64,000 bases of DNA from Burkholderia sp. BCC0322 (GCF_902833045.1 NZ_CADFDU010000013.1:62001-126000), one strand, 5' to 3'; positions 16,918-25,813 are shown, counted from the stretch's first letter. Notes: generated by a model from the letters alone, not told the origin. A program made the numbers and translations.

Positions 16918-17584
16918 AAGTGTTCGGGCATTGTAGGAATGGCCGTTGCGCGCGCGGCGTGCGGATTCAAGAGCGATTCCTCTAAACGCCCGCGTGAACT
17001 AAATTTAAGATGTACTGATTCGCTTTGCGCGATGCACCGGCCACGAGAAGCCGATCCGTCGCGAAACGGGAGTGTCGACGATGCAGCGCCAGGTTCTGCA
17101 GGCCGCGTGCCGACCGGGTTGTCCGGATGCGCTGCGCGCAGCCCGCATTTCATTTCAAACGGCTGCCCGCGCGGAGAGGCTCGGCGTCATGCGCGCAGTC
17201 GACCGGAATCGAACGGCACATGTCGTCGCCGACCGTTTGGACGGTTTGTCGCCGCGGCGGCACGATGCGCTGCGGCACGCTTTGGCGGACACGTCGCGCC
17301 GCCCTGCTTCGGTCCACCGGCCGGCGCGCGTGGTGCAGCGACGCGTGCCTGTCGGCGGCCACATCGTGCCGGACGCGCATGCGCCACAGAGCGGTTTCCG
17401 GATGCGCGCACCGTCGCGTGGATGCGACGCCCGCTGCACGCTTCAACCGGTTTACGAGCACACGTCGCATCCGGCTCCGCGCCGCGCGACACGCACCACC
17501 CCGATCCGCGTCGCCGCGCTCGCCGAGCGTGCGCGTGCGGCGTGACGGCCGGCCGACCAGCCAGGCCCAACTGGAGGAGACGAC
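16918..17584. other. Interval between the inverted-repeat element and the aldehyde dehydrogenase
   Basis: No recognised gene. One open frame (17072-17545, 157 codons from a GTG, or from the ATG at 17081) has a GGGAG sequence nearby. Its codon use is less biased than that of neighbours, and the Arg/His/Ala-rich translation resembles nothing I know. It is left as a possible hypothetical or decayed gene at about 0.2 confidence. A less GC-rich stretch near 16990-17020 (CTAAATTTAAGATGTACTGA) could hold a promoter. AACTGGAGGAGACGAC directly before 17585 is the ribosome site of the next gene. Confidence 0.5.
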
Positions 17585-19027
17585 ATGAAAAACGACCTGC
17601 CCGAACTCGCCCCGCAAGCACTGCCGTCGATGGACGCGCTGACGTCGCTGCTGCGCGACCAGCGCACGGCCTACCTGCGCGCGCCGTATCCGGCATGGGA
17701 AACGCGCGTGCAGCACCTGCGCGCGCTGCGCACGATGCTGATCGACCATGCGGACGCACTCGCCGAAGCGATCAGTGCCGATTTCGGTCATCGCGCGAAG
17801 CAGGAAGTGCTGCTGTCGGAAATCTGGATGGCGAAGGAAGAGATCGACGACGCGCTCAAGCACGGCAAGCGCTGGATGAAGCCGATCCGCAAACCGATGA
17901 ACAAGTGGCTGCGCCCGGCGCGCGCGAAGGTGATTCCGCAGCCGCTCGGCGTGGTCGGCATCGTCGTGCCATGGAACTACCCGGTGCTGCTCGCGGCCGG
18001 CCCGCTGATCTGCGCGCTCGCGGCCGGCAATCGCGCGATCATCAAGATGTCCGAACTGACGCCGCGCACGTCGGCGCTGTTCGAGCAGCTCATTGCCAGG
18101 ACCTTTACACGCGACCACGTCGCGGTCGTGAACGGCGATGCCGAAGTGGGCGCCGCGTTCAGCGGGCTGCCGTTCGATCATCTGCTGTTCACCGGCTCGA
18201 CGCACGTCGGCCGCCACGTGATGCGCGCGGCCGCCGACAACCTCACGCCCGTCACGCTCGAACTCGGCGGCAAGTCGCCGGCGATCGTCGGCCCGAACGC
18301 GCGCTTCGATGCAGCCGTCGACGCGATCGTCGCGGGCAAGACGCTGAACGCAGGCCAAACCTGCATCGCGCCCGACTACGTGCTGCTGCCGCGCGGGATG
18401 GAAGCCGCGTTCATCGAGCGCGCGCGCGCACGATTCGCGAAGATGTATCCCGACCTGTCGGCCAACGGCGACTACACGACGATCGTGTCGCCGCGCCACT
18501 ACGCGCGGCTCCAGCAGCTCGCGAGCGATGCGCAGGCGGCCGGCGCGCAGCTGCATCCGCTGTCCGACGCACAATCGGATCCCGCGTCGCGCCGCTTCGT
18601 GCCGTGCGCGGTCACGCAGGTGCCGGCCGCATCGCAACTGATGCAGGAGGAAATCTTCGGGCCGCTGCTGCCGCTCGTGCCGTACGAACGGCTCGACGAA
18701 GCAATCGCCTACGTGAATGCACGCCCGCGTCCGCTCGCGCTCTACCTGTTCGACGAGGACGGCGGCACGATCGACCGCGTGATGCGCGAAACGATCTCGG
18801 GCGGCGTGTCGATCAACGAAACGCTGATGCACATCGCGTGCGGCAGTTTGCCGTTCGGGGGTGTCGGTGCGAGCGGCATGGGCGCCTATCACGGCTACGA
18901 CGGCTTCGTGACGTTCTCGAAGATGAAGCCGGTGCTCACGCAGGCGCGCCTGAACGCGCGCAACCTGCTCGCGCCGCCGTACGGCAAGCGCTTCGCCGCG
19001 CTGATCAAGCTGATGCTGAAGTTCTGA
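17585..19027 (+). CDS. Coniferyl-aldehyde-type NAD(P)-dependent aldehyde dehydrogenase
   Basis: 480 residues, soluble. It oxidises aldehydes to carboxylates. Visible features are VPWNYPVLLAAGPLICALAAGN (coenzyme-binding fold), the FTGSTHVGRHVMRAAA turn, the catalytic Glu in LELGGKSPAIVG and the nucleophilic Cys in LNAGQTCIAPDYVL. The C-terminal end (LPFGGVGASGMGAYHGYDGFVTFSKMKPVL) is typical of the coniferyl aldehyde dehydrogenase (CalB) branch, which also includes long-chain aldehyde enzymes. GGAGGAG precedes the ATG. It is divergent from the GMC dehydrogenase and may oxidise that enzyme's product (inferred from proximity). Confidence 0.93.
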   Translation: MKNDLPELAPQALPSMDALTSLLRDQRTAYLRAPYPAWETRVQHLRALRTMLIDHADALAEAISADFGHRAKQEVLLSEIWMAKEEIDDALKHGKRWMKPIRKPMNKWLRPARAKVIPQPLGVVGIVVPWNYPVLLAAGPLICALAAGNRAIIKMSELTPRTSALFEQLIARTFTRDHVAVVNGDAEVGAAFSGLPFDHLLFTGSTHVGRHVMRAAADNLTPVTLELGGKSPAIVGPNARFDAAVDAIVAGKTLNAGQTCIAPDYVLLPRGMEAAFIERARARFAKMYPDLSANGDYTTIVSPRHYARLQQLASDAQAAGAQLHPLSDAQSDPASRRFVPCAVTQVPAASQLMQEEIFGPLLPLVPYERLDEAIAYVNARPRPLALYLFDEDGGTIDRVMRETISGGVSINETLMHIACGSLPFGGVGASGMGAYHGYDGFVTFSKMKPVLTQARLNARNLLAPPYGKRFAALIKLMLKF

Positions 19028-19099
19028 GTGGAACGGGCCGTGCGCATCGCGCCGCGGCCCGCGCAAGCCTGCCGCGCGGCGAGGACGCCGCGCGCGCCA

Positions 19100-20131
19100 T
19101 CACACGGGCCAGAGCGGCCCTTCCTGCATCGCGCCGATCTGCTCGCGCAACTCGAGCACGCGTGCTTCCCAGTAACGATGCGTGTTGAACCACGGGAACG
19201 CGGCCGGAAATGCGGGATCGTCCCAGCGTCGCGCGAGCCATGCCGCGTAGTGGATCAGCCGCAACGTGCGCAGCGCTTCGACGAGATGCAGCTCGCGCGG
19301 CTCGAATTCGCAGAAATCCTCGTAGCCGGCCAGCAGGTCCGCCAGCGCACGCGACGCGCCTTCGCGATCGCCCGGCAGCAACAGCCACAGATCCTGGATC
19401 GCGGGCGCCATCCGGCTGTCGTCGAAGTCGACGAAGTGCGGGCCGGCATCGGTCCACAGCACGTTGCTCGGATGACAGTCACCGTGCGTGCGCAGCAGGC
19501 GGAGTTCGCCCGCCCGCTCGAACGCCGCCTCGACGCCTTCGAGCGCGAGCGTCACGGCCGTCTCGTACGCGGGCCGCACATCGCCCGGAATGAAATCATG
19601 CGCCAGCAGGTAGTCGCGCGGCTCGTAGCCGAACGTATTGATGTCGAGCACGGGGCGCGCGACATACGGCTGCGTCGCGCCGACCGCATGGATCCGGCCG
19701 ATGAAGCGGCCGAGCCATTCGAGCGTGTCGCTGCGATCGAGATCGGGCGCGCGGCCGCCGCGCCGCTCGAAGATCGACAAGCGGAAGCCGTCGAACGCGT
19801 GCAGCGTGCGGCCATCGAATGCACGCGCCGCCACCACCGGAATCTCGCGTGCGGCGAGTTCGGCGACGAACGCGTGCTCTTCGAGGATCGCTTCGTCCGA
19901 CCAGCGAGCCGGACGGTAGAACTTCGCGACGACCGGCGGGCCGTCTTCGATGCCAACCTGATAGACGCGGTTTTCGTAGCTGTTGAGCGCGAGCAGGCGC
20001 CCGTCGGTGCGCAGGCCGGCCGGTATCAGCACGCTGTCGAGCGCGTCGAGCACGCACTCGGGCGTGAGTCCGGCGAACGGCGGGCCGGCGGGAGAAGCGG
20101 GAGCGGAAGTGACGTCTTTCATGCCGAGCAT
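19100..20131 (-). CDS. srkA: SrkA/YihE-like stress-response Ser/Thr kinase
   Basis: 343 residues (340 from the second ATG at 20122). It has an aminoglycoside-phosphotransferase-type kinase fold. The N-lobe has LNSYENRVYQVGIEDGPPVVAKFYRPARWS, including the ATP-binding Lys. The catalytic loop is LLRTHGDCHPSNVLW (HGD with downstream Asn) and the metal-binding segment is FVDFDDS. In E. coli SrkA phosphorylates Ser/Thr and protects against stress-induced death. The length and the specific C-terminal RLIHYAAWLARRWDDPAF segment fit SrkA rather than homoserine kinase. It converges with the aldehyde dehydrogenase. Confidence 0.92.
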   Translation of the reverse strand: MLGMKDVTSAPASPAGPPFAGLTPECVLDALDSVLIPAGLRTDGRLLALNSYENRVYQVGIEDGPPVVAKFYRPARWSDEAILEEHAFVAELAAREIPVVAARAFDGRTLHAFDGFRLSIFERRGGRAPDLDRSDTLEWLGRFIGRIHAVGATQPYVARPVLDINTFGYEPRDYLLAHDFIPGDVRPAYETAVTLALEGVEAAFERAGELRLLRTHGDCHPSNVLWTDAGPHFVDFDDSRMAPAIQDLWLLLPGDREGASRALADLLAGYEDFCEFEPRELHLVEALRTLRLIHYAAWLARRWDDPAFPAAFPWFNTHRYWEARVLELREQIGAMQEGPLWPV

Positions 20132-20180
20132 TGTGCCGCCAGCCAGGCCGAAAGACGAGCGCCCGGTGTGATGGACGCGC

Positions 20181-20393
20181 TCAGTGAAGCGCCGCGCCGG
20201 CCGGCAGCACGGATTCGCCGGTGTCGATCAGATCCTCGAGAAAGAACGGCTCGGTGTTGAGTTCCTTCGACTCGCCCGGTACGCCCGCGTACCAGGTCAC
20301 CATGGCCATGTCGCCCAGGATGCGCTGGACGATGCCGCGCGCGCCCTTCGGCACCGCGATATGGGTAGTGCAGACAATCGACCCGACATGCAT
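20181..20393 (-). CDS. Small conserved-looking hypothetical protein
   Basis: 70 residues from the ATG at 20393, preceded by GTGGGGAACC; a longer frame to 20498 has no ribosome site. The sequence is soluble and acidic: MHVGSIVCTTHIAVPKGARG, then GDMAMVTWYAGVPGESKELN and a C-terminal FFLEDLIDTGESVLP. The pattern of short beta segments with conserved-looking Gly/Pro turns resembles a small SH3-like or KOW-like barrel, but I recognise no family. Codon use matches neighbours. It lies 49 bases after the srkA-like start on the same strand and may be co-transcribed with it. Confidence 0.65.
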   Translation of the reverse strand: MHVGSIVCTTHIAVPKGARGIVQRILGDMAMVTWYAGVPGESKELNTEPFFLEDLIDTGESVLPAGAALH

Positions 20394-21191
20394 GATGGTT
20401 CCCCACTCTTGAATCTTGAAACCCGGCTCGCTGGCGAGCCGGCAAATGCGCGATCCGCGCGCTCTCGTCGGAGCGTTGCGCGTGATCCCATTGTTCACGG
20501 TTTATCGAAGCGCGAAAAGAAGAAGAAGCAGGCGAAGTGCCGCGAATTCGTCGAATGTCTCCAATCAACCACTGCGCCGGGCAAGCGCTTGCCCGCCCGG
20601 TTACCCCCATCATACCCTGTCGAATGTGACCGCCCGCCGAATCCCCGGCATCACCGCGGCGCGCACGTGACGCACACGCTGCGCGCATCGCGGGTCCGGT
20701 GCTGCGCCAACTGGCAATGTCGTGCGACTGCGGTTGCCGAATCACGCGTCGCCGTCATCGTGTTCCCCCTGCCTCGAACGCAGCCAGCGCGGCGACCGTT
20801 GCGCACGCACCGCCCTCCGCCCTCCGCCCTTCGTCGTCCGATGCCGCCGACAGGTGTTGCGTCCGATACCGGCCTTGCGGTACCTTGAATGCTCATTCGC
20901 GTTCAAGCGCATTCCGACACGATGCATCCGCTCACGTCCGCCCTCGCAAAATCCCGGCCGCAGTTCGACTCGCGGCCGCAGGCGTGCGCACATCCGTCGG
21001 TTCTTCCGCCTCCTGTCGCACCGCCGCTCGTCGGCGCCGCGCCGCCCCCTGCGGCGGCACGCGCCGGCTGACCCGCCGGCTTCCATTTCGTCTTCCATTC
21101 GCTCTCAGCCCTGCATTCGTGCGTCGTGACGCACGGCGCGTTGCAGCGTGCGCGGATGGAACGTTCCGATCCGTTCGACAGGTGGATTCAC
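20394..21191. other. 798-base interval without a supported gene
   Basis: Open frames here are Arg/Pro-rich shadows with no domain and no ribosome site. On the minus strand TATGAT (20609-20614) is a possible -10 for the small gene at 20393. The A-rich patch 20512-20530 (GCGAAAAGAAGAAGAAGCA) stands out. The right half (20760-21125) is C/G-rich with irregular composition and no hairpin I would call. It may be a decayed gene. Confidence 0.5.
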
Positions 21192-22073
21192 ATGGTTTCG
21201 TTCAAACGCGCGCTCGCCGCGCATGGAGCGACGTCGCTCTTCGTGCTGCTGTGGAGCAGCGGCGCGATCTTCGCTGAACTCGGTCTGCGTCACGCATCCG
21301 CGTTCGTCTTTCTCACCGCGCGTTTCGCACTGGCATCGCTCGTGCTGGTCGGGCTGGCCTTCCTGCGCAAACGCTGGCTGCCGCCGCGCGGCGAGCGGCG
21401 CATGGCCGTGCTGACCGGCTTGCTGATGATGGGCGGCTATTCGATCTTCTACCTGCTCGCGCTCGAACGCGGGATCGCGCCGGGCGTGCTCGCGACGATC
21501 CTCGGTGTTCAGCCGATCGTCACGCTCGCGATCGTCGAGCGGCGCTGGCAACCCGTACGTGTCGCGGGGCTCGCGCTGTCGCTGGCCGGCCTCGCGCTCG
21601 TCGTGTTCCGCGGCGCAGGGGACGGCGGCCTGTCGCTCGCGGGCATCGCGTGCGCGCTCGCCGCACTCGTCGCGCTGACCGCCGGCTCGCTGCTGCAAAA
21701 GCGCATCCGTGCGGCGCCCGCCGACGTGCTGCCGCTGCAGAATGCGATCGGCCTCGCGCTGTGCGTGGCGATCGTGCCGTTCCGGCCGGTGTCGTTCGAC
21801 ATCAGCTGGACACTCGCGATCTCGCTGCTGTGGCTCGGCATCGTGATTTCGGTGATCGCGCAACTGCTGTTCTACCGGTTGATGCAGCGCGGCGATCTCG
21901 TCAACGTGACGAGCCTGTTCTATCTCGTGCCCGTCGTCACCACGTTGATGGATGCCGTGTGGCTCGGCAACCGGCCCGAGCCGCTCGCGCTCGCCGGCAT
22001 GGGCGCGATCATCGCGGGGCTCGCGCTCGTGTTCCGCGCGCCGGCCGCCCGCGTGCAACCCGACCGCGCTTGA
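21192..22073 (+). CDS. EamA/DMT-family transporter
   Basis: 293 residues and ten predicted transmembrane helices, made of two EamA repeats (about 10-135 and 150-285). Each repeat ends in a helix with a Gly-rich LG.QP or LVPVVTTL-type motif. Members of the drug/metabolite transporter superfamily export amino acids, metabolites or drugs. The start ATG at 21192 begins MVSFKRALAAHG just before TM1, and AGGTGG lies six bases upstream. The longer in-frame start at 21126 would add a hydrophilic leader that the family lacks. Substrate cannot be inferred. Confidence 0.92.
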   Translation: MVSFKRALAAHGATSLFVLLWSSGAIFAELGLRHASAFVFLTARFALASLVLVGLAFLRKRWLPPRGERRMAVLTGLLMMGGYSIFYLLALERGIAPGVLATILGVQPIVTLAIVERRWQPVRVAGLALSLAGLALVVFRGAGDGGLSLAGIACALAALVALTAGSLLQKRIRAAPADVLPLQNAIGLALCVAIVPFRPVSFDISWTLAISLLWLGIVISVIAQLLFYRLMQRGDLVNVTSLFYLVPVVTTLMDAVWLGNRPEPLALAGMGAIIAGLALVFRAPAARVQPDRA

Positions 22074-22376
22074 GCGTGCGTGCCGCCGCGCCTGCGGGTG
22101 CGGGGGCACGTACCGGACACATACGACGATTCCGCGGAAATCGAAAGACATAGGAAAGCTATGCGCAAGGTGTTCGTCTAACTTGCGGGAAAAATGCGCG
22201 ATTCTCGGGGCTTTCCGCTGTTTTTTTAATGGTTCGGATAGCGAAAAGCGCTGCCGGTTACCTATACTCGAATTGACCGCCCCGCTCGCAATCGGGTCGG
22301 ATCCATACTAGAAACACCCGGCATGGGGCCGGAGCAAGCGCCCAAGCGCCCACTCCGGCCGACCTTGGAGACACGC
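22074..22376. other. 303-base interval upstream of a small membrane-protein gene
   Basis: No gene. It contains T7 (22221-22227) and the only A/T-rich patch nearby. TATACT at 22263-22268 is a reasonable -10 for the small gene, giving a leader of about 100 bases; no good -35 was found. CTTGGAGACACGC before 22377 is the ribosome site. Confidence 0.45.
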
Positions 22377-22562
22377 ATGACGACCTACTTCACGATCGGC
22401 GACTTCATCCTGTTGATTCCGATGGCGCTGGCCGGAGCGCTGTTTCTCGGCGCGGTGCCGTGCGCAACCGAATTCCGCCACAACCTGCTGCGCGTGCTGG
22501 GCGTCATCCTCGGCGTCGGTGTCGCGGTATTGCTCGTCGAAGGCCTGCCTGCGCTGATCTAG
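22377..22562 (+). CDS. Small two-helix membrane protein, function unknown
   Basis: 61 residues. Two hydrophobic segments (about 9-29, FILLIPMALAGALFLGAVP; about 40-60, VLGVILGVGVAVLLVEGLP) are separated by a short polar loop with ATEFRHNL. TTGGAG lies seven bases before the ATG, and codon use is normal. A longer in-frame ATG at 22323 lacks a ribosome site and adds a Pro/Arg-rich leader. It resembles no family I can name. A pair of strong hairpins follows the stop codon. Confidence 0.75.
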   Translation: MTTYFTIGDFILLIPMALAGALFLGAVPCATEFRHNLLRVLGVILGVGVAVLLVEGLPALI

Positions 22563-22586
22563 CGGCGCACCACCCATGCGCGGCGT

Positions 22587-22664
22587 GCATCGCTGCATTG
22601 CAGCGATGCGATGTGCTGCGGGCAAACCATCGATACGGCACGCGATGTTTCGCATGCCGTATCG
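22587..22664. terminator. Two strong hairpins between convergent genes
   Basis: The first hairpin has perfect 11-bp arms (22587-22597/22599-22609). The second has 15-base arms with one mismatch (22631-22645/22650-22664). They fill the 110-base gap between the small membrane-protein gene and the convergent aldo/keto reductase, the position expected for a bidirectional stop. T-runs are short, so simple intrinsic termination is uncertain. Confidence 0.5.
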
Positions 22665-22672
22665 ACTGCCGG

Positions 22673-23716
22673 TCAGATCGCCTGATCGGTGGACGGCTTT
22701 TCCCACAGATTGATGCCGCCTTCCGTCGCGTGACGATCGATCTCGGCGAGTTCCTCCGCCGAGAATTCGAGGTTCTTCAGTGCGCCGACGTTTTCACGCA
22801 CCTGCTCCGCACGGCTCGCGCCGATCAGCGCGGACGTCACGCGGCCGTTGCGCAATACCCATGCGAGCGCCATCTGCGCGAGGCTCTGCCCGCGCCGTTC
22901 GGCGATCGCGTTGAGCTTGCGCACATGGTCGAGGTTGTCCGCGCTCAGGTGATCCTGTTTCAGCGAACCGCCGCCCGGCTTGTTCACGCGCGCATCGGCC
23001 GGCACGCCGTTCAGGTACTTCGACGTGAGCAGCCCCTGCGCGAGCGGCGTGAACGCAATGCTGCCCGTGCCGATCTCGTCGAGCGTGCCGAGCAGTTCGG
23101 TTTCGACCCAGCGGTTCAGCAGGTTGTACGACGGCTGGTGGATCAGCAGCGGCACCTTGTACTGCGCTAGCAGCTCGGCCATCTCGCGCGTCTTCGCCGC
23201 CGAGTACGACGAAATGCCGATGTACAGCGCCTTGCCCTGCTGCACGGCCGACGCGAGCGCGCCCGCCGTTTCCTCGAGCGGCGTATGCGCGTCGAAGCGG
23301 TGCGAATAGAAGATGTCGACATAGTCGAGCCCCATTCGCTGCAGGCTCTGGTCGAGGCTCGCGAGCACGTACTTGCGCGAGCCGCCGCCGCTGCCGTACG
23401 GCCCCGGCCACATGTCCCAGCCGGCCTTCGTCGAAATCAGCAGCTCGTCGCGATACAGCCGGAAATCCTCCTTCAGCAGCCGGCCGAAGTTGGTTTCCGC
23501 GCTGCCGTACGGCGGCCCGTAGTTGTTCGCGAGATCGAAGTGGTTGATGCCGAGGTCGAACGCGGTGCGCAGGATGTCGCGCTGTATCGCGATCGGCGTC
23601 GAGTCGCCGAAGTTGTGCCACAGGCCGAGCGACAGCGCGGGCAGTTTGAGCCCGGATTTGCCGCAGGTGCGGTATTGCATGTCGGCATAACGTTCGGGAG
23701 CTGCTTCGTAGGCCAT
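22673..23716 (-). CDS. Aldo/keto reductase (YghZ / Kv-beta type)
   Basis: 347 residues, NADPH-dependent TIM-barrel reductase. The catalytic tetrad is visible: Asp and Tyr in HFDLANNYGPPYGSAE, Lys in LLISTKAGWDMWPGPYG, His in FYSHRFDAHTP. The N-terminus MQYRTCGKSGLKLPALSLGLW and the C-terminal GASRAEQVRENVGALKNLEFS are typical of the YghZ/L-glyceraldehyde-3-phosphate reductase subgroup, which detoxifies methylglyoxal and related aldehydes in E. coli. The start at 23716 (MAYEAAPERYADMQYR) is the usual subgroup N-terminus. Confidence 0.93.
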   Translation of the reverse strand: MAYEAAPERYADMQYRTCGKSGLKLPALSLGLWHNFGDSTPIAIQRDILRTAFDLGINHFDLANNYGPPYGSAETNFGRLLKEDFRLYRDELLISTKAGWDMWPGPYGSGGGSRKYVLASLDQSLQRMGLDYVDIFYSHRFDAHTPLEETAGALASAVQQGKALYIGISSYSAAKTREMAELLAQYKVPLLIHQPSYNLLNRWVETELLGTLDEIGTGSIAFTPLAQGLLTSKYLNGVPADARVNKPGGGSLKQDHLSADNLDHVRKLNAIAERRGQSLAQMALAWVLRNGRVTSALIGASRAEQVRENVGALKNLEFSAEELAEIDRHATEGGINLWEKPSTDQAI

Positions 23717-23909
23717 GAGTCGGTTCCGTCAGGAGATCGGGAGTGGGGACGCGCGCCGGCCGCGCACACGACGCGGCGGCGGCGAAGGAGTCATACGACG
23801 ACTATGGTAGCGAAAGCGGCCGGAACGCGCTCGGCGGGACGGCGATGGACGCAGCCGCGGCCGTCGCCTACACTGCGGCGTCTCGAATCACCGTTTCAGC
23901 GAGGTTGGT

Positions 23910-24116
23910 ATGTCCCGGGTCATCTCGGTTGCGCTGCTCGTCGGCGGCGTCGTGCTGCTGTATTTCGGCGGCCAGTCGTTCCATTCGATCAACGACAACG
24001 TGTCGCGCTTCTTCACCGGTTCGCCCGCGACGAAGACGATCCTGCTGATCGTGGGCGGCGCCGTCGCATCGTTCATCGGCCTGATCGGCCTCGCGATGCC
24101 GGGCGGCAAGCGCTGA
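23910..24116 (+). CDS. DUF3185-family small membrane protein
   Basis: 68 residues. TM1 is about 4-22 (VISVALLVGGVVLLYFGG) and TM2 about 43-62 (TILLIVGGAVASFIGLIGLA). They are joined by a polar QSFHSINDNVSRFFTGSPATK loop, which is the characteristic part of the DUF3185 family. The ATG follows GCGAGGTTGGT. It is divergent from the aldo/keto reductase. Function unknown. Confidence 0.85.
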   Translation: MSRVISVALLVGGVVLLYFGGQSFHSINDNVSRFFTGSPATKTILLIVGGAVASFIGLIGLAMPGGKR

Positions 24117-24172
24117 ACGCGCAGCCGCGCGATGCACGCATGGCCCGCGTTCACGATCGGGCACGTCAAACG

Positions 24173-24200
24173 AAACGGGCGGCCAGGCCGCCCGTTGCTT
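24173..24200. terminator. Bidirectional hairpin terminator
   Basis: AACGGGCGGCC and its complement (24174-24184/24186-24196) form a very strong stem between the convergent DUF3185 and PhyH-type genes. It is flanked by AAA on the left and a TTGCTTC stretch on the right. Confidence 0.65.
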
Positions 24201-24263
24201 CAAACGCCCGCGATGCGCCGCATCGCGCGACCGCGGCGGTGTCGCCGCCCGTCCGATCCGAAC

Positions 24264-25037
24264 CTAGAACTGCACTTCCGGCTTCGACGCCGAACGCGTG
24301 CCCGGCACCGGCCGGTTGCTCGCGCCGTGGTACGTATACACGAGCGAAAACTTCACCTGGTCGGAACGGTTCTGCCCGGCCGAATGCAGCGTGTTGCAGT
24401 GGAAGAACACGACGTCGCCCGTCTGCAGCGACGGGCACGTGGCCGCGTCAATCATCTTCCGGTTCTCCGGCAGGTCGCCGCGGAAAAACTTCGCGTCGTC
24501 GAACGCTTCGGGCCCGAATTCGGCCGTGTGCGACCCCGGTACGAGCCACAGTGCGCCGTTCTCGTTCGTTTCCGGCCCGAGCGCGAGCCACACCGACACC
24601 ATGTCCGGGCGCTCGAACGACCAGTAGCGGAAATCGCGATGCCAGCCGGTCAGGCTGCCGTACGCGGGATGCTTCGTCATCATGCAGTTGTGATGCGCGC
24701 GCGACAGCACCGGCTCTTCACCGAAATACGCCCGCATCCACGCACCGATTTCGGGTGCGATCGCGCGCTCGGCAAAGCCCGGGTCGCGCGAATACGCATC
24801 GAGCAACCGCCGCACCGTATGCCCGCCCGGCGCATGCTTGGACTCGGGCGCGCCCGGGTAGCGCAGGTCCGCCTCGAACTCGATCGGTTCGGCCGCCTCC
24901 CGCAGTTGGCGCTCCGCGACCTGCCTGAGCGCCGCGCACTGCGCCTCGCCGACGAGGCCACGCGCGACGACGAAGCCGCGCTCGCGCAATTCCGCGACTT
25001 GCGCGCGGATCGATTCCGACTGCAATGGAGACGACAT
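24264..25037 (-). CDS. Phytanoyl-CoA dioxygenase (PhyH) family Fe(II)/2-oxoglutarate oxygenase
   Basis: 257 residues. The metal triad is visible: HRD in LTGWHRDFRYW (about 125-135) and the distal His in FHCNTLHSAGQNRSDQVKFS, which also carries the Arg that holds 2-oxoglutarate. Intervening strands (MVSVWLALGPETNENGALWLVPGSH) are typical of PhyH enzymes that hydroxylate small molecules, for example ectoine- or halogenase-like relatives. The ATG at 25037 gives the usual N-terminus. Substrate is unknown. No biosynthetic cluster is adjacent. Confidence 0.9.
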   Translation of the reverse strand: MSSPLQSESIRAQVAELRERGFVVARGLVGEAQCAALRQVAERQLREAAEPIEFEADLRYPGAPESKHAPGGHTVRRLLDAYSRDPGFAERAIAPEIGAWMRAYFGEEPVLSRAHHNCMMTKHPAYGSLTGWHRDFRYWSFERPDMVSVWLALGPETNENGALWLVPGSHTAEFGPEAFDDAKFFRGDLPENRKMIDAATCPSLQTGDVVFFHCNTLHSAGQNRSDQVKFSLVYTYHGASNRPVPGTRSASKPEVQF

Positions 25038-25389
25038 GGGATGCCAGACGTTTATTGTGTGAATGTGACGATTGTAAATCGGCGCCGGATGCCGCGAACA
25101 GCGCCATTGTCGTGCGCAGGGGCATGCCAATCGTAGATTTGATCCGGCTCAAGGGAACTGTGCGGCGCGGCGCCGGCCTCACCGACAGGCGGTATGCGGC
25201 ACACGCCTTGCGGCACAAGGGTTTCTCGCGACTTTTGCCCGTCATGAATCCCCTGTAGCCTGTCGCGGCCTGTCAATTCTGGCGGGCGCGGCGCGCAGCG
25301 AGTTTCGGTAAGATCCGTTGCGCCATCCGAGGCCGTTCATACCAGTGCGCTCTCAAGGGCGCCATCCATACAAGCGAAGCATCGTTCAC
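25038..25389. other. Divergent intergenic region
   Basis: 352 bases between the PhyH-type gene (leftward) and a small basic-protein gene (rightward). It holds a moderately A/T-rich block (25044-25080, GTTTATTGTGTGAATGTGACG and onward) likely to contain the leftward promoter. No RNA structure or extra gene is supported. Confidence 0.45.
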
Positions 25390-25731
25390 ATGCCATTCCG
25401 TCTGACTTCCCGTCTCAGCCGCGCTGCGAAGCGCGTTGTGCCGCCCGCTCCTGCCCGCTCGCTGCGCCATCACCGCGCACGCACGCGGGCGCTGGCCGAG
25501 CGTGCGCCCGCACATAGCCGGCTGGACGGTATCCGTGCGTGGTTCCACGCATTTTTCTCGATGATGAGCGCGCAGGCGTTCTCGCGCCGCGCCGGCCTGC
25601 GCTCGCTGCTGCAGAAGCCGTCGTCGCTGCGCGCGCTCGCGCTGCGCCGCACGCTCGGCCCGCAGCGCCGCATCAACCGCCCGCGCCGCCTCGCGGCCAG
25701 CAACGGCTGGTTCGGGTTCGGCGCACGCTGA
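25390..25731 (+). CDS. Small, very basic hypothetical protein
   Basis: 113 residues from the ATG at 25390; a longer in-frame start exists at 25318. Codon third positions are strongly G/C in the usual Burkholderia way, especially in the second half, which argues for a real gene. The protein is Arg/Ala/Leu-rich with a short amphipathic middle (GIRAWFHAFFSMMSAQAFS) and ends NGWFGFGAR. There is no signal peptide and no known domain. It could bind nucleic acid or membranes, but nothing shows this directly. Confidence 0.55.
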   Translation: MPFRLTSRLSRAAKRVVPPAPARSLRHHRARTRALAERAPAHSRLDGIRAWFHAFFSMMSAQAFSRRAGLRSLLQKPSSLRALALRRTLGPQRRINRPRRLAASNGWFGFGAR

Positions 25732-25813
25732 GCGCACGCCGGCGGGCACTGTGCGCGACGCTCGCCGTCGCGCTGCGGCCCGATTGTCCCATTGCCCCGG
25801 CGATCGGAACCCA

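Noticed and set aside
17150-19066. 638-codon minus-strand frame across the aldehyde dehydrogenase
   Set aside because: Same GC3 shadow effect; composition is unlike a protein and the plus-strand enzyme has intact catalytic motifs.
21126-21191. Upstream in-frame start for the DMT transporter
   Set aside because: It would add 22 hydrophilic residues before TM1 and has no ribosome site. ATG 21192 has AGGTGG upstream.
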